NCBI GenBank assembly: GCA_050249455.1
Contig: JBFWQM010000001.1
Location: 24,812-88,811, forward strand
Reading direction: 5' to 3'
From: JBFWQM01 sp050249455
GTDB taxonomy: Bacteria; Pseudomonadota; Alphaproteobacteria; MPNO01; VGEU01
Length of the DNA: 64,000 nt
The position numbers and the translations under genes were made by a program. Shown here piece by piece: positions 1 through 8,157 of this stretch (its first letter is position 1; every line of letters begins with the position of its first letter). The notes beneath the pieces are model-generated. The model ran no database searches. It was given only the letters and a program-made list of their open reading frames with translations, and was not told where the DNA came from.

Positions 1-1
1 C

Positions 2-73
2 GGCATGCTGCTGGGCCGGCTCGAGATCTTCACCGTGATCGTGCTGTTCTCCCGCACCTTCTGGCGCGGCTGA
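2..73 (+). CDS. trkH: TrkH-type potassium uptake protein, C-terminal fragment
   Basis: Only the last 23 codons are in the window; the gene enters from the left edge. The peptide ends in GMLLGRLEIFTVIVLF followed by a short Arg/Trp-containing tail. This matches the end of the last membrane helix of TrkH/TrkG K+ transport subunits, where a Gly-Arg-Leu-Glu stretch is highly conserved. TrkH forms the membrane pore and works with the cytosolic NAD-binding protein TrkA. The assignment rests on this short motif alone, so the family is likely but the full architecture cannot be judged. Confidence 0.7.
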   Translation, partial: GMLLGRLEIFTVIVLFSRTFWRG

Positions 74-79
74 GGACGG

Positions 80-937
80 CTACCGCCTGCGCCGGCCTTC
101 CTTCTCCGCGAAGGCGTCGTAGAGCGCGCGGGCGCGCGCCATCATCGGGCCGGGCTCGAACCCGCGGTCCTCGATGCGGATGCACGGCACCACCTTGGCG
201 TAGTTGCCGGTGGCGAACACCTCATCGGCCGTCAGCAGGTCGGCGAAGCCGAGCGCGCATTCCTCCACCGCCACGCCGTCGTCGCGCAGCAGGCCGATCA
301 CCCGCGCGCGCGTGATGCCGGCCAGGAACGTGCCGTTGGCCGCCGGAGTCCGGACCACGCCGTCCTTCGCCATGAACAGGTTCGCGGTCGCGAACTCCGC
401 GACGTGGCCCAGCGGGTCGAGCGCGACGGCGGTGTCGACGCCCCGGGACCGCGCCTCGCGCAGCATGCGCGCCACGTTGGGATAGAGCGCGCCCGTCTTC
501 GCCTCGGTCGGCGCCATGTCGGGGGCGGGGCGGCGGAACGACGACAGGCAGGCGGTCAGCCGCCGTTCGGCCGGCATCGGCGCCTCCACGATCGTCATCA
601 CGAAGCGCGTGGATTCGGGCTTTGCGACGATGAAGCCTTCCTCGGCCCAGAACATCGGGCGGATGTAGAGCGCGGTGCCGGGCGGGAACCGCTCGATGCC
701 CTCCCAGGCGATCGCCTCGATCTCGCCGGGCGACAGCATCGGCTCCAGGCCCATCGCGAGCGCCGAGCGCACCACACGGGCGCAGTGCCGGTCGAGGTCG
801 GGCGCCAGGCCGCGATAGGCGCGCGCGCCGTCGAACACCGACGACGCCATCCACACCGAATGCGACATCGGCCCGATCACCGGCGGGTTGCCGTCGATCC
901 AGCGGCCGTCGATGTAGTTGACCTTGCGACCTTCCAT
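80..937 (-). CDS. Branched-chain aminotransferase-like, PLP class IV
   Basis: A 285-residue fold-type IV PLP enzyme, expected to transfer the amino group between branched-chain amino acids and 2-oxoglutarate. The N-terminal [11 protein letters not shown] block (about 33-43), the lysine in [11 protein letters not shown] (K147, Schiff-base position) and the later [12 protein letters not shown] block are family hallmarks. I chose the ATG at 937 because the protein then starts just before YIDGRW, as in homologues, while a longer reading frame upstream lacks similarity. It is shorter than E. coli IlvE (309), as in the subgroup often seen in alphaproteobacteria. A D-amino acid transaminase or ADC lyase is possible, since class IV members are hard to separate by eye. 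Confidence 0.85.
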   Translation of the reverse strand: MEGRKVNYIDGRWIDGNPPVIGPMSHSVWMASSVFDGARAYRGLAPDLDRHCARVVRSALAMGLEPMLSPGEIEAIAWEGIERFPPGTALYIRPMFWAEEGFIVAKPESTRFVMTIVEAPMPAERRLTACLSSFRRPAPDMAPTEAKTGALYPNVARMLREARSRGVDTAVALDPLGHVAEFATANLFMAKDGVVRTPAANGTFLAGITRARVIGLLRDDGVAVEECALGFADLLTADEVFATGNYAKVVPCIRIEDRGFEPGPMMARARALYDAFAEKEGRRRR

Positions 938-999
938 GGCGCGTCGACCGTAAGGCTGTTGCGGCAGGGGCGAACGCCCGCCGCCACGATAGCGCGATC

Positions 1000-1464
1000 T
1001 CAGTGCAGCGTCGCGGGGTCCACGACCGCCTGGTCGGCATGGCCGGCGAACGCCTCGGCATAGGCCTTGATGCGCCGGATCATGGCGTGCAGCCCGTTGG
1101 CGCGGCTGCCGGTCAGGTGGGAGCCGAGCTCGATGCGGGCCAGGAAATCGGGGGGCGTCGCCAGGATCTCGGCCGGCGCGCGCCCGGAATAGACCCGCAG
1201 AAGCAGCGCGATCAGCCCCTTGACGATCAGCGCGTCGGAATCCGCCACGAAATGGATGCGTCCGCCGTCGCGCCAGGCATGGAACCAGACCCGCGACTGG
1301 CAACCCTGCACCCGGTGCGCCTCGTCGCGATAGGCCTCCTCCAGCGGCGGCAGGGCGCGGCCGAGGTCGACCAGGTACTCGTAGCGGCCGGTCCAGTCGT
1401 CGAACAGCGAGAACTCCTCGACGATCCGGTCGGTTTCTTCCGCGATGGTGTCGCTGTCGCCCAT
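1000..1464 (-). CDS. sufE: SufE family cysteine desulfurase sulfur acceptor
   Basis: A 154-residue SufE protein. SufE accepts persulfide sulfur from the cysteine desulfurase SufS and passes it to the SufBCD scaffold for Fe-S cluster assembly. The active-site loop VQGCQSRVW is present with Cys55, and the family's C-terminal helices (GLHAMIRRIKA) follow. Start ATG 1464 is preferred over 1536 because SufE proteins begin close to the TIAEETDRIVEEF helix and because a good promoter lies at 1493-1521, inside the longer frame. The gene is separate from any visible suf operon and lies upstream of the aminotransferase on the same strand, 62 bp away. Confidence 0.93.
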   Translation of the reverse strand: MGDSDTIAEETDRIVEEFSLFDDWTGRYEYLVDLGRALPPLEEAYRDEAHRVQGCQSRVWFHAWRDGGRIHFVADSDALIVKGLIALLLRVYSGRAPAEILATPPDFLARIELGSHLTGSRANGLHAMIRRIKAYAEAFAGHADQAVVDPATLH

Positions 1465-1492
1465 GGTCCCCGCCGGGTGGCTTGCTGGCATC

Positions 1493-1521
1493 GATATAGT
1501 CGGGGCGGCGCGGCCGATCAA
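1493..1521 (-). promoter_or_regulatory. Predicted sigma-70 promoter of sufE
   Basis: On the minus strand, TTGATC (1521-1516) and TATATC (1498-1493) are separated by 17 nt, close to the bacterial consensus. The predicted transcription start is about 20 nt upstream of the ATG at 1464, leaving room for a G-rich ribosome-binding site. Found by eye only. Confidence 0.5.
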
Positions 1522-1651
1522 CACGGCGCGCCGCAATTGCCACGGCCGGCGGAATCCGGCTTAATCGTTCGCAAGGCACAAAGCCGCCGCCGCCGCAGGC
1601 CGCCGATGAACGGCCGGGCGTCGCGATACAACCAGCCGGGAGGGAATCGTC

Positions 1652-2617
1652 ATGCGGGACTTCGCGTCACGTGTCTTCGGCGTTTGCGTCGCACTCGGGA
1701 CGGCGGCCGGCGCCGCCGGCGCCCAGACCGTCGGCTTCGCCACCGGGCCGCAGGCGACGCCGACCAACGCCACCGGATCGGCCATCGCCAAGGTGGTCAA
1801 CGAGGCCTCGGGCCTGCAGACGCGGGCGGTGCCGCACACCTCCAACGAGGTATCGCTCGGGCCGCTCAACCGCGGCCAGGTCGAATTCGCCATCGCCAAC
1901 GTCGATGTCGCGACCAGCGCCCTCCAGGGCATCGAGATCTTCGACGGCCGCAAGCACGACCAGCTCCGCGTGGTCGCCCGGCTGTTTCCGCTCAACGTCG
2001 GGATCGTCGTGCGCAAGGATTCGCCGATCCGCAGCGCGGCCGACCTGAAGGGCCGCTGCTTCCCGACCGAGTACACGGCCCAGAAGGGCCTCCTCAAGGT
2101 CGTCGACGCGCTGCTGGGCAACGCCGGGCTGACGCTGGCCGACATCAAGGGATCGCCGGTCCCCAACACCACCCGCGGCGGCGAGGACTTCGTCCAGGGC
2201 AAGTGCGACAGCGCGGTGATGGCGCTCGGCGCGGCGCGGCTGAAGCAGACCGACGCCCAGGTCGGCGGCGTGCGCATCCTGCCGATCGACACCTCGGCCG
2301 ACGCCATGGCGCGCATGCGCAAGCACCTGCCGGTCGCCGTCGCCTACAGCCTCAAGCCGGGCGAGCTGCCCGGGGCGGACGTGGCGACACCGATCATGTC
2401 CTACGACACCCTGCTGGTCGCCGGCGCCCAGACCAAGGACGACGTCGTCTACCAGACCGTCAAGGCGATGCACATCGGCAAGGACAAGCTGGTCGCCATC
2501 ACCCCGGTGCTGCGCGACTTCGAGCCGGCGAAGATGCACACGAAGTACGTCGGGCTGCAGTACCACCCCGGCGCGGTGAAATACTATGGGGAGGCCGGCG
2601 TCGCGCTGACCGACTGA
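1652..2617 (+). CDS. TAXI-type TRAP transporter substrate-binding protein
   Basis: A 321-residue periplasmic receptor of the TAXI (TRAP-associated extracytoplasmic immunogenic) family, which captures an organic acid or amino acid-like ligand for a TRAP permease. It has a cleavable signal peptide (about 1-24, ending AGAAGA). The mature start VGFATGPQ and NATGSAIAKVVN, the SNEVSLGPLNRGQVEFAIANVD block and the VVRKDSPI/SAADLKG segment are typical of TAXI receptors. The permease gene begins 12 bp downstream, so the two form one transporter operon. The ligand cannot be read from the sequence. RBS-like GGAGGGA lies just upstream of the ATG. Confidence 0.9.
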   Translation: MRDFASRVFGVCVALGTAAGAAGAQTVGFATGPQATPTNATGSAIAKVVNEASGLQTRAVPHTSNEVSLGPLNRGQVEFAIANVDVATSALQGIEIFDGRKHDQLRVVARLFPLNVGIVVRKDSPIRSAADLKGRCFPTEYTAQKGLLKVVDALLGNAGLTLADIKGSPVPNTTRGGEDFVQGKCDSAVMALGAARLKQTDAQVGGVRILPIDTSADAMARMRKHLPVAVAYSLKPGELPGADVATPIMSYDTLLVAGAQTKDDVVYQTVKAMHIGKDKLVAITPVLRDFEPAKMHTKYVGLQYHPGAVKYYGEAGVALTD

Positions 2618-2629
2618 CGGCGACCGGCC

Positions 2630-4600
2630 GTGGCCGACGCGCGCGACGAGGCGGCGCTTGAGCTCGGCGAAGGGCCGGTCTCGCGCGCCCCCGGGGCCGC
2701 CCGCGTGGCGATCGTGGTGGCGGCGGGCGCGCTCACCGTCGCCGCGATCGTGCGCTCGCTCGACCTCGACCGCGCCGTCGGCATCCTGCTCCATACCGAG
2801 CAGTTCCTGTTCGGCATGCTCGGCGTCGGCTACTTCCTGGTGTTCCTGCATCTCGGCGCCGACCGCCGGCCGCGGACCGGCCCGGTGCCGTGGTACGACG
2901 TCGCGCTGGCGCTGATCGGCGCGGCGACCGGCTTCTGGCTCGCCGTGCGCTACCCGCAGCTCGCCGACATCGTGTTCGACGAGCCGCCGGAGGCGCTGGT
3001 CACCGGCACGATCATCTTCTTCCTGACGATCGAGGGGCTGCGGCGGACCGCCGGCCCGATCCTGCTCGCGGTGCTGCTGTTCTTCATCGCCTTCGGCGTC
3101 GCCGGCCAGTTCGTGCCCGGCCAGCTCCAGGGCCGGCCGATCGCGTTCGGCCAGCTCGTCAGCTACCTGACCTTCGACACCAACTCGCTGATCGGCACGC
3201 CGATCAAGGTCGTCACCACCGTCGTCGTCGCGTTCCTGCTGTTCGGGGCGCTGCTGTTCCGCTCCGGCGGCTCGGCGTTCTTCACCGACCTCGCCACGGC
3301 GGCGATGGGGCGCACCCGCGGCGGGTCGGCCAAGATCGCGGTGATCGCCTCCAGCCTGTTCGGCACCATCTCGGGCAGCGCCGTCTCCAACGTCCTGTCG
3401 ACCGGCGTCATCACCATCCCCCTGATGCGCAACGCCGGCTATCGGCCGCATTCCGCGGCGGCGATCGAGGCGGTGGCGTCCACCGGCGGCCAGCTGATGC
3501 CGCCGGTGATGGGCGCGGTCGCCTTCGTGATGGCCGAATACCTCAACGTCTCCTACACCGACGTGGTCATCGCGGCGGTCGTGCCGTCGCTCCTCTACTA
3601 TGTCGCGCTGTTCATCCAGGCCGACCTGGAGGCCGCGCGCGAAGGCATCGCCCCGGTGCCGCAGTCGCTGATCCCGCGGCTCGCGCCGGTGCTGAAGGGC
3701 GGCTGGCCGTTCGTCGCGCCGTTCTTCGTCCTGATCTACGGCATGTTCGCGCTCAACCTCGCGCCGGAGACCGCGGCGCTCTACGCCTGCGCGGTCCTGC
3801 TGCTGATCGGCCTGTTCGTCGGCTACCGCGGCCGGCGCATGCGGCTCGGCGACCTGCCGGCGATGCTGGCGCAGACCGGCGTCCTGGTGCTCGACCTCGT
3901 CATGATCGGCGCCGCGGTCGGGCTGATCATCGGCATCCTGAACCAGTCCGGGCTCGGCTTCGCGCTGACCCTGATGCTGGTCAACATGGGCGGCGGCAGC
4001 CTGCTGCTGCTGCTGCTGCTCGCCGGGCTGGTCTGCTTCGTGCTGGGGATGGGGATGCCGACGCTCGCCGTCTACATCCTGGTCGCCACCCTGATCGCGC
4101 CGGCGATGGTGGAGACCGGCATCAACCCGATGGCGGCGCACATGTTCGTGCTCTACCTCGGGATGCTGTCGTTCATCACCCCGCCGGTGTGCATCGCCGC
4201 CTTCGCCGCCGCCAACCTGGCCCGCGCCGACCCGATGCGCACCGGCTTCGCCGCGACCCGGTTCGGCTGGGCGGCCTTCGTGGTGCCGTTCCTGTTCGTG
4301 TTCGAGCCCAGCCTCATCCTGCAGGGCACGGCGTTGGAGCTGGTCCACGACGTCGGCACCGCGATCGCTGGGGTGTGGATCGCGACCATGGGCATCGCCG
4401 GCTATTCGCTGCGCCGCATCGGCTGGGCGGCGCGGATCGGCTATACGGCTGCCGGCCTGCTGCTGCTGATCCCGGCCAGCCTGCTGCCGGGCGACAACGT
4501 GACCACTTATGTCGGCGTCGCCGCGGCGGCGGCGCTTCTGGCGCGGGACTGGATGAAGGCCGGCCGGTCCCGCCGGGCCGGCGCGGCGGTCGCCGAATAG
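2630..4600 (+). CDS. TRAP transporter fused permease (DctQ-DctM type)
   Basis: A 656-residue integral membrane protein in which the small (4 TM) and large (12 TM) TRAP permease subunits are fused, the usual arrangement for TAXI systems. It uses the Na+ or H+ gradient to import the ligand delivered by the upstream receptor. The large-subunit motif around GTISGSAVSNVLSTG and the ASTGGQLMPPVMGA segment are clear, and many hydrophobic helices span about 30-640. The start is GTG at 2630, 12 bp after the receptor stop; no better ATG is nearby. Substrate unknown. Confidence 0.92.
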   Translation: MADARDEAALELGEGPVSRAPGAARVAIVVAAGALTVAAIVRSLDLDRAVGILLHTEQFLFGMLGVGYFLVFLHLGADRRPRTGPVPWYDVALALIGAATGFWLAVRYPQLADIVFDEPPEALVTGTIIFFLTIEGLRRTAGPILLAVLLFFIAFGVAGQFVPGQLQGRPIAFGQLVSYLTFDTNSLIGTPIKVVTTVVVAFLLFGALLFRSGGSAFFTDLATAAMGRTRGGSAKIAVIASSLFGTISGSAVSNVLSTGVITIPLMRNAGYRPHSAAAIEAVASTGGQLMPPVMGAVAFVMAEYLNVSYTDVVIAAVVPSLLYYVALFIQADLEAAREGIAPVPQSLIPRLAPVLKGGWPFVAPFFVLIYGMFALNLAPETAALYACAVLLLIGLFVGYRGRRMRLGDLPAMLAQTGVLVLDLVMIGAAVGLIIGILNQSGLGFALTLMLVNMGGGSLLLLLLLAGLVCFVLGMGMPTLAVYILVATLIAPAMVETGINPMAAHMFVLYLGMLSFITPPVCIAAFAAANLARADPMRTGFAATRFGWAAFVVPFLFVFEPSLILQGTALELVHDVGTAIAGVWIATMGIAGYSLRRIGWAARIGYTAAGLLLLIPASLLPGDNVTTYVGVAAAAALLARDWMKAGRSRRAGAAVAE

Positions 4601-4735
4601 CGCGCCCGCGGGGGTCCCGCGGCCTTGTTCCGACTCTCCCGTTCGGGTTAGGTTGCCGAACGGGCCGGACTCCCTCGCGGCCGGCGAAAACGCGGCGTTT
4701 TCCCTGATGGACTGCCTCACCGTGGCGCTGGCGTC

Positions 4736-5848
4736 ATGACCGATCCCTACACCCTCCTGGGACCGCTGATCCGTGCGCTGCCGCCCGAGGCCGCCCATCG
4801 CCTGGCCATCGCGGCGCTGCGCCGCGGCCTGGTCCGCGCGCCGGCCGTTCCCGACGACCTGGTCCTCGCCGTCCGGCTGTGGGACATGACCTTCCCCAAC
4901 CCGGTCGGCCTCGCCGCCGGCTTCGACAAGGGGGCGGAGGTCCCGGACGCCATGCTGGCGCTGGGCTTCGGCTTCGTGGAGGCGGGCACGGTGACCCCGC
5001 GGCCGCAGCCCGGCAACCCCAAGCCGCGGCTGTTCCGACTGTCGGCCGACCATGCGGTCATCAACCGCCTCGGCTTCAACAGCGAGGGGCTGGAGGCGGT
5101 GGCCGTGCGCCTGGCCGCGCGCCGCGGCCGGCCCGGCATCGTCGGCGCCAACGTGGGCCGCAACGCCGAGACGGCGGACGCGGTGGGCGACTTCGTGCAG
5201 GGCGTCGAACGGCTGGCGCCGCTGGCCGACTACGTGGTGGTCAACATCTCCTCGCCCAACACCAAGGGCCTGCGCGACATGCAGCGGCGGGCGAGCCTCG
5301 ATGCGCTGGTGCGCCAGGTGGTCGCCGCGCGCGACCGCGCCGCCACCGCCGGCCGCCGGCCGCCGCTCCTGGTCAAGATCGCGCCCGACCTGGATGCCGA
5401 GGCGCGCGCCGACGTCGCCGCGGTCGTGCTGGCGCGCGGCGCCGACGGCCTGATCGTGTGCAACACGACGGTGGAGCGTCCGGCCACGCTGGCGGACCCG
5501 CAGCGGGGCGAGGCCGGCGGCCTGTCCGGCCGGCCGCTGTTCCCGATGGCGCTGGCGGCGGTCGCCGATATGTACCGGCTGACCGAAGGGCGGCTGCCGA
5601 TCGTCGGCTCCGGCGGGATCGGCTCGGGCGAGGACGCCTACCGGATGATCCGCGCCGGCGCCTCGCTGGTGCAGTTCTACAGCGCGCTGGTGTTCGAAGG
5701 GCCCGGCCTGGCCGGGCGGATCAAGCGCGAGCTCGCCCAGCGCCTGCGCGCCGACGGGTTCCGCTCGGTCGCCGAGGCCGTCGGCGCCGATGCGCAACAG
5801 GTTGCCGAACAGGGTTTCCGGTCCGTTAACGCAATCTCAAGACCCTGA
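4736..5848 (+). CDS. pyrD: Dihydroorotate dehydrogenase (quinone), class 2
   Basis: A 370-residue membrane-associated flavoenzyme that oxidises dihydroorotate to orotate with quinone as acceptor, the fourth step of pyrimidine synthesis. The N-terminal helical extension typical of class 2 enzymes is present (about 1-40), followed by NPVGLAAGFDKG, the NRLGFNSEG loop, VNISSPNTKGLR with the catalytic serine region, and the FMN phosphate loops GSGGIGSGEDAY and GASLVQFYSA. Length fits the family. The ATG at 4736 gives the expected N-terminus. The 135 bp before it hold a GC-rich hairpin but no convincing promoter. Confidence 0.96.
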   Translation: MTDPYTLLGPLIRALPPEAAHRLAIAALRRGLVRAPAVPDDLVLAVRLWDMTFPNPVGLAAGFDKGAEVPDAMLALGFGFVEAGTVTPRPQPGNPKPRLFRLSADHAVINRLGFNSEGLEAVAVRLAARRGRPGIVGANVGRNAETADAVGDFVQGVERLAPLADYVVVNISSPNTKGLRDMQRRASLDALVRQVVAARDRAATAGRRPPLLVKIAPDLDAEARADVAAVVLARGADGLIVCNTTVERPATLADPQRGEAGGLSGRPLFPMALAAVADMYRLTEGRLPIVGSGGIGSGEDAYRMIRAGASLVQFYSALVFEGPGLAGRIKRELAQRLRADGFRSVAEAVGADAQQVAEQGFRSVNAISRP

Positions 5849-5887
5849 AGGGAAAGTCGCCCGGCCAATGCCGTATTCCCAGTTCAG

Positions 5888-7204
5888 ATGGCTTTCGTTC
5901 GACACGTCTTCATAGCGCTGGCCTACGCGGTGCTCGCGGCCGGCGTAGCGCTCGCGCTTCCCATTTTCGTGCCCGCGATCCCGGGGCCGGTGGCGCTGGT
6001 GCTGGGCGCCACCGTGCTGGTCGCGGCGGCGCTGCTGCACGAGGTGTTCGCCCGCCAGGAAGAAGGCGGGCGCATCAGCGACGAGATCCACGAGCTGCGC
6101 CAGCAGAACGGCCGCATCATGCGCGAGTTGACCCGCGCGCGCGAGGAGGCGACCCGGCTGCAGGCCTCGATCACCGACCAGCTCGCGCGCAAGCCGGCGA
6201 AGGACTGGGAGAAGGAGATCGACACCGTCGTCGCCGAGGTCCGCGTGTTGCAGACCCTGGTCGAGGAGATCACCGAGAACCGGCGCGCCGAGCAGGAGGC
6301 GACGGCCCGCGTGCCGGCGATGGTCGGCGCCGGCAACGGCGCCCCGCCGCCGCGGCCCGCCGCTGCCGCCCCGGCGGCGCCGGCCGTCCCGGCAGCCGCG
6401 CCGGCACCGGCGCCGTCGCCCACCGCCCCGCTCAAATATGCGCCGCGCGACCTCGACGACTCGACCGTCCTCGGCATCATCCGCGACGGCCTGCGCTCCG
6501 ACCGGGTCGACCTGTTCCTGCAGCCGGTGGTCAGCCTGCCGCAGCGCAAGCGCCGCTACTTCGAGGCGTTCACCCGCATCCATACGCCCGAAGGCCTGAT
6601 CGTGGCGCCGGAGCAGTACATCGCGCTGGCCGAGCGCGAGGGCCTGGTCGCGGCGCTGGACAACCTGCTCCTTTTCCGCTGCATCCAGCTTCTGCGCAAG
6701 CACCAGCGGCGGGCGGAGAGCTTCGGCTTCTTCTGCAACATCTCACCGCATACCATCGCCGACCGCACCTTCTTCCGCGACTTCGTGGACTTCATGGGCG
6801 AGAACAGCCAGCTCGCGCCGCGGCTGGTGTTCGAGATGCCGCAGGCGACCCTGTTCGGCGCCGACGAAGACCTGGCGGAAGCGCTGCGCCGGCTGTCGGC
6901 GGCCAGCTTCCGCTTCTCGATGGACCAGGTGACCAACCTCGACATCGACTTCGCGGCGCTGTCGGCGCGCAACATCCGCTTCGTGAAGGTCGACGCCCGG
7001 CAGCTCGTGGCCGAGCTCGAGCACCCAACCTTGCGCTTCCCGCCGCAGGAGCTGAAGCGCAGGCTGGCCGGCCAGGGCATCGACCTGATCGCGACCAAGG
7101 TCGAAACGGAGGCCACCCTGCGCGACGTGCTCGACCTCGAGATCGACTACGGCCAGGGCTACCTGTTCGGCGAGCCCCGCCCCGGCTCGGACACCGCGCT
7201 GTGA
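5888..7204 (+). CDS. Membrane-anchored coiled-coil protein with degenerate EAL domain
   Basis: A 438-residue protein with two N-terminal membrane helices (about 5-27 and 32-52), a coiled coil (about 55-135), an Ala/Pro-rich linker (about 138-180) and a C-terminal EAL fold (about 190-430). EAL domains normally hydrolyse c-di-GMP. Here the signature reads EAF (226-228), the Asp-Asp metal motif DDFGTG is replaced by MDQVTNL, and the EGVE loop reads TKVETE. Several metal and catalytic positions are therefore missing. The Asn of FFCNISP, the Glu of VFEMPQ and the QGY motif remain. It may be a c-di-GMP sensor or scaffold rather than an enzyme. Its stop overlaps the next gene's ATG by one base. Confidence 0.85.
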   Translation: MAFVRHVFIALAYAVLAAGVALALPIFVPAIPGPVALVLGATVLVAAALLHEVFARQEEGGRISDEIHELRQQNGRIMRELTRAREEATRLQASITDQLARKPAKDWEKEIDTVVAEVRVLQTLVEEITENRRAEQEATARVPAMVGAGNGAPPPRPAAAAPAAPAVPAAAPAPAPSPTAPLKYAPRDLDDSTVLGIIRDGLRSDRVDLFLQPVVSLPQRKRRYFEAFTRIHTPEGLIVAPEQYIALAEREGLVAALDNLLLFRCIQLLRKHQRRAESFGFFCNISPHTIADRTFFRDFVDFMGENSQLAPRLVFEMPQATLFGADEDLAEALRRLSAASFRFSMDQVTNLDIDFAALSARNIRFVKVDARQLVAELEHPTLRFPPQELKRRLAGQGIDLIATKVETEATLRDVLDLEIDYGQGYLFGEPRPGSDTAL

Positions 7205-8091
7205 TGGCGGCGATGCCGGACGCGATCCCGTTCCACGCCGGCGTGTCGCAGATCGCCGATCGCTACGACGGCTTCATCCTTGACGTGTGGGGCGTGATCC
7301 ACGACGGGATGAAGCTGTACCCCGGCGTCGTAGACTGCCTGACCCGCATGGCGGGCGCCGGCAAGCGCTTCGTCATGCTGTCCAACGCGCCCCGCCGCGC
7401 GCATGCGATCGGCGAGGCGATGCGGGGCATGGGCGTGCCGGCGGATTTCTGTCGCGACATCATGTCGTCGGGCGAGGCGACCTACGAGGCGCTGGCGAAG
7501 CGCCCAGACGCCTGGTACGCCGCGCTCGGCAGGCGATGCCTGCACGTCGGGCCAAAGCGCGACGAGAATCTGTTCGAGGGCCTCGGCCTCACGCGCACGA
7601 CCGGCGCGGAGGAGGCCGACTTCATCCTCAACACCGGGCCGTGGCGCGACGAGGAAACGGTCGCCGACTACGAGACGCTGCTGCAGGCCGGCGCGCGGCG
7701 CAAGCTGCCGATGATCTGCGCCAACCCCGACCTGGTGGTGATCCGCGGCGGCACCAAGATCATCTGCGCCGGTGCGCTGGCGCTGCGCTACGAGGCGCTG
7801 GGCGGCGACGTGCGCTGGCTCGGCAAGCCGCACGCCGACATCTACGACTTCTGCTTCTCCCGGCTCGGCATCGCCGACCGGCGCCGGATCGCCGCGATCG
7901 GCGATTCGCTGCGCACCGACGTGGCCGGCGCCGCCGCCGCCGGGATTGACGCGATGCTGGCGACCGGCGGCATCCATGCCGACGAATTCGGCGTCGCGGC
8001 CGGCGTGCAGCCCGACGCCGCCAAGGTCCTCGCCGCGTGCGAACGCGAGGGCCACTTCCCGGCCGGCCTGCTGCCCGGCCTGGTCTGGTAG
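7204..8091 (+). CDS. TIGR01459 family HAD-type phosphatase
   Basis: A 295-residue HAD superfamily hydrolase of the NagD-like class IIA group. Motif I reads FILDVWGVIHDG (the nucleophile Asp in DVWGV), motif II is VMLSNAP, and the C-terminal GKPHADIYDF and AAIGDSLRTDVAGAAAAGI blocks provide the remaining catalytic Lys and Asp residues. The TIGR01459 group is common in alphaproteobacteria; its physiological substrate is not established. The ATG at 7204 overlaps the preceding stop (TGATG); an in-frame GTG at 7201 and an ATG at 7213 are alternatives. The tight coupling suggests co-translation with the EAL protein. Confidence 0.88.
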   Translation: MAAMPDAIPFHAGVSQIADRYDGFILDVWGVIHDGMKLYPGVVDCLTRMAGAGKRFVMLSNAPRRAHAIGEAMRGMGVPADFCRDIMSSGEATYEALAKRPDAWYAALGRRCLHVGPKRDENLFEGLGLTRTTGAEEADFILNTGPWRDEETVADYETLLQAGARRKLPMICANPDLVVIRGGTKIICAGALALRYEALGGDVRWLGKPHADIYDFCFSRLGIADRRRIAAIGDSLRTDVAGAAAAGIDAMLATGGIHADEFGVAAGVQPDAAKVLAACEREGHFPAGLLPGLVW

Positions 8092-8157
8092 TCGCCGTCC
8101 GGCGCGCCCTGCGGCCGCCGGCGTTTCCGCTGATACGGTCGGACGAGGATGGCACGG

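Noticed and set aside
1667..5797. Very long antisense reading frame (1376 codons) opposite the TRAP and pyrD genes
   Set aside because: It is low-complexity, His/Arg/Asp-rich and mirrors real genes on the other strand. Stop codons are rare in this GC-rich DNA, so long antisense frames are expected.
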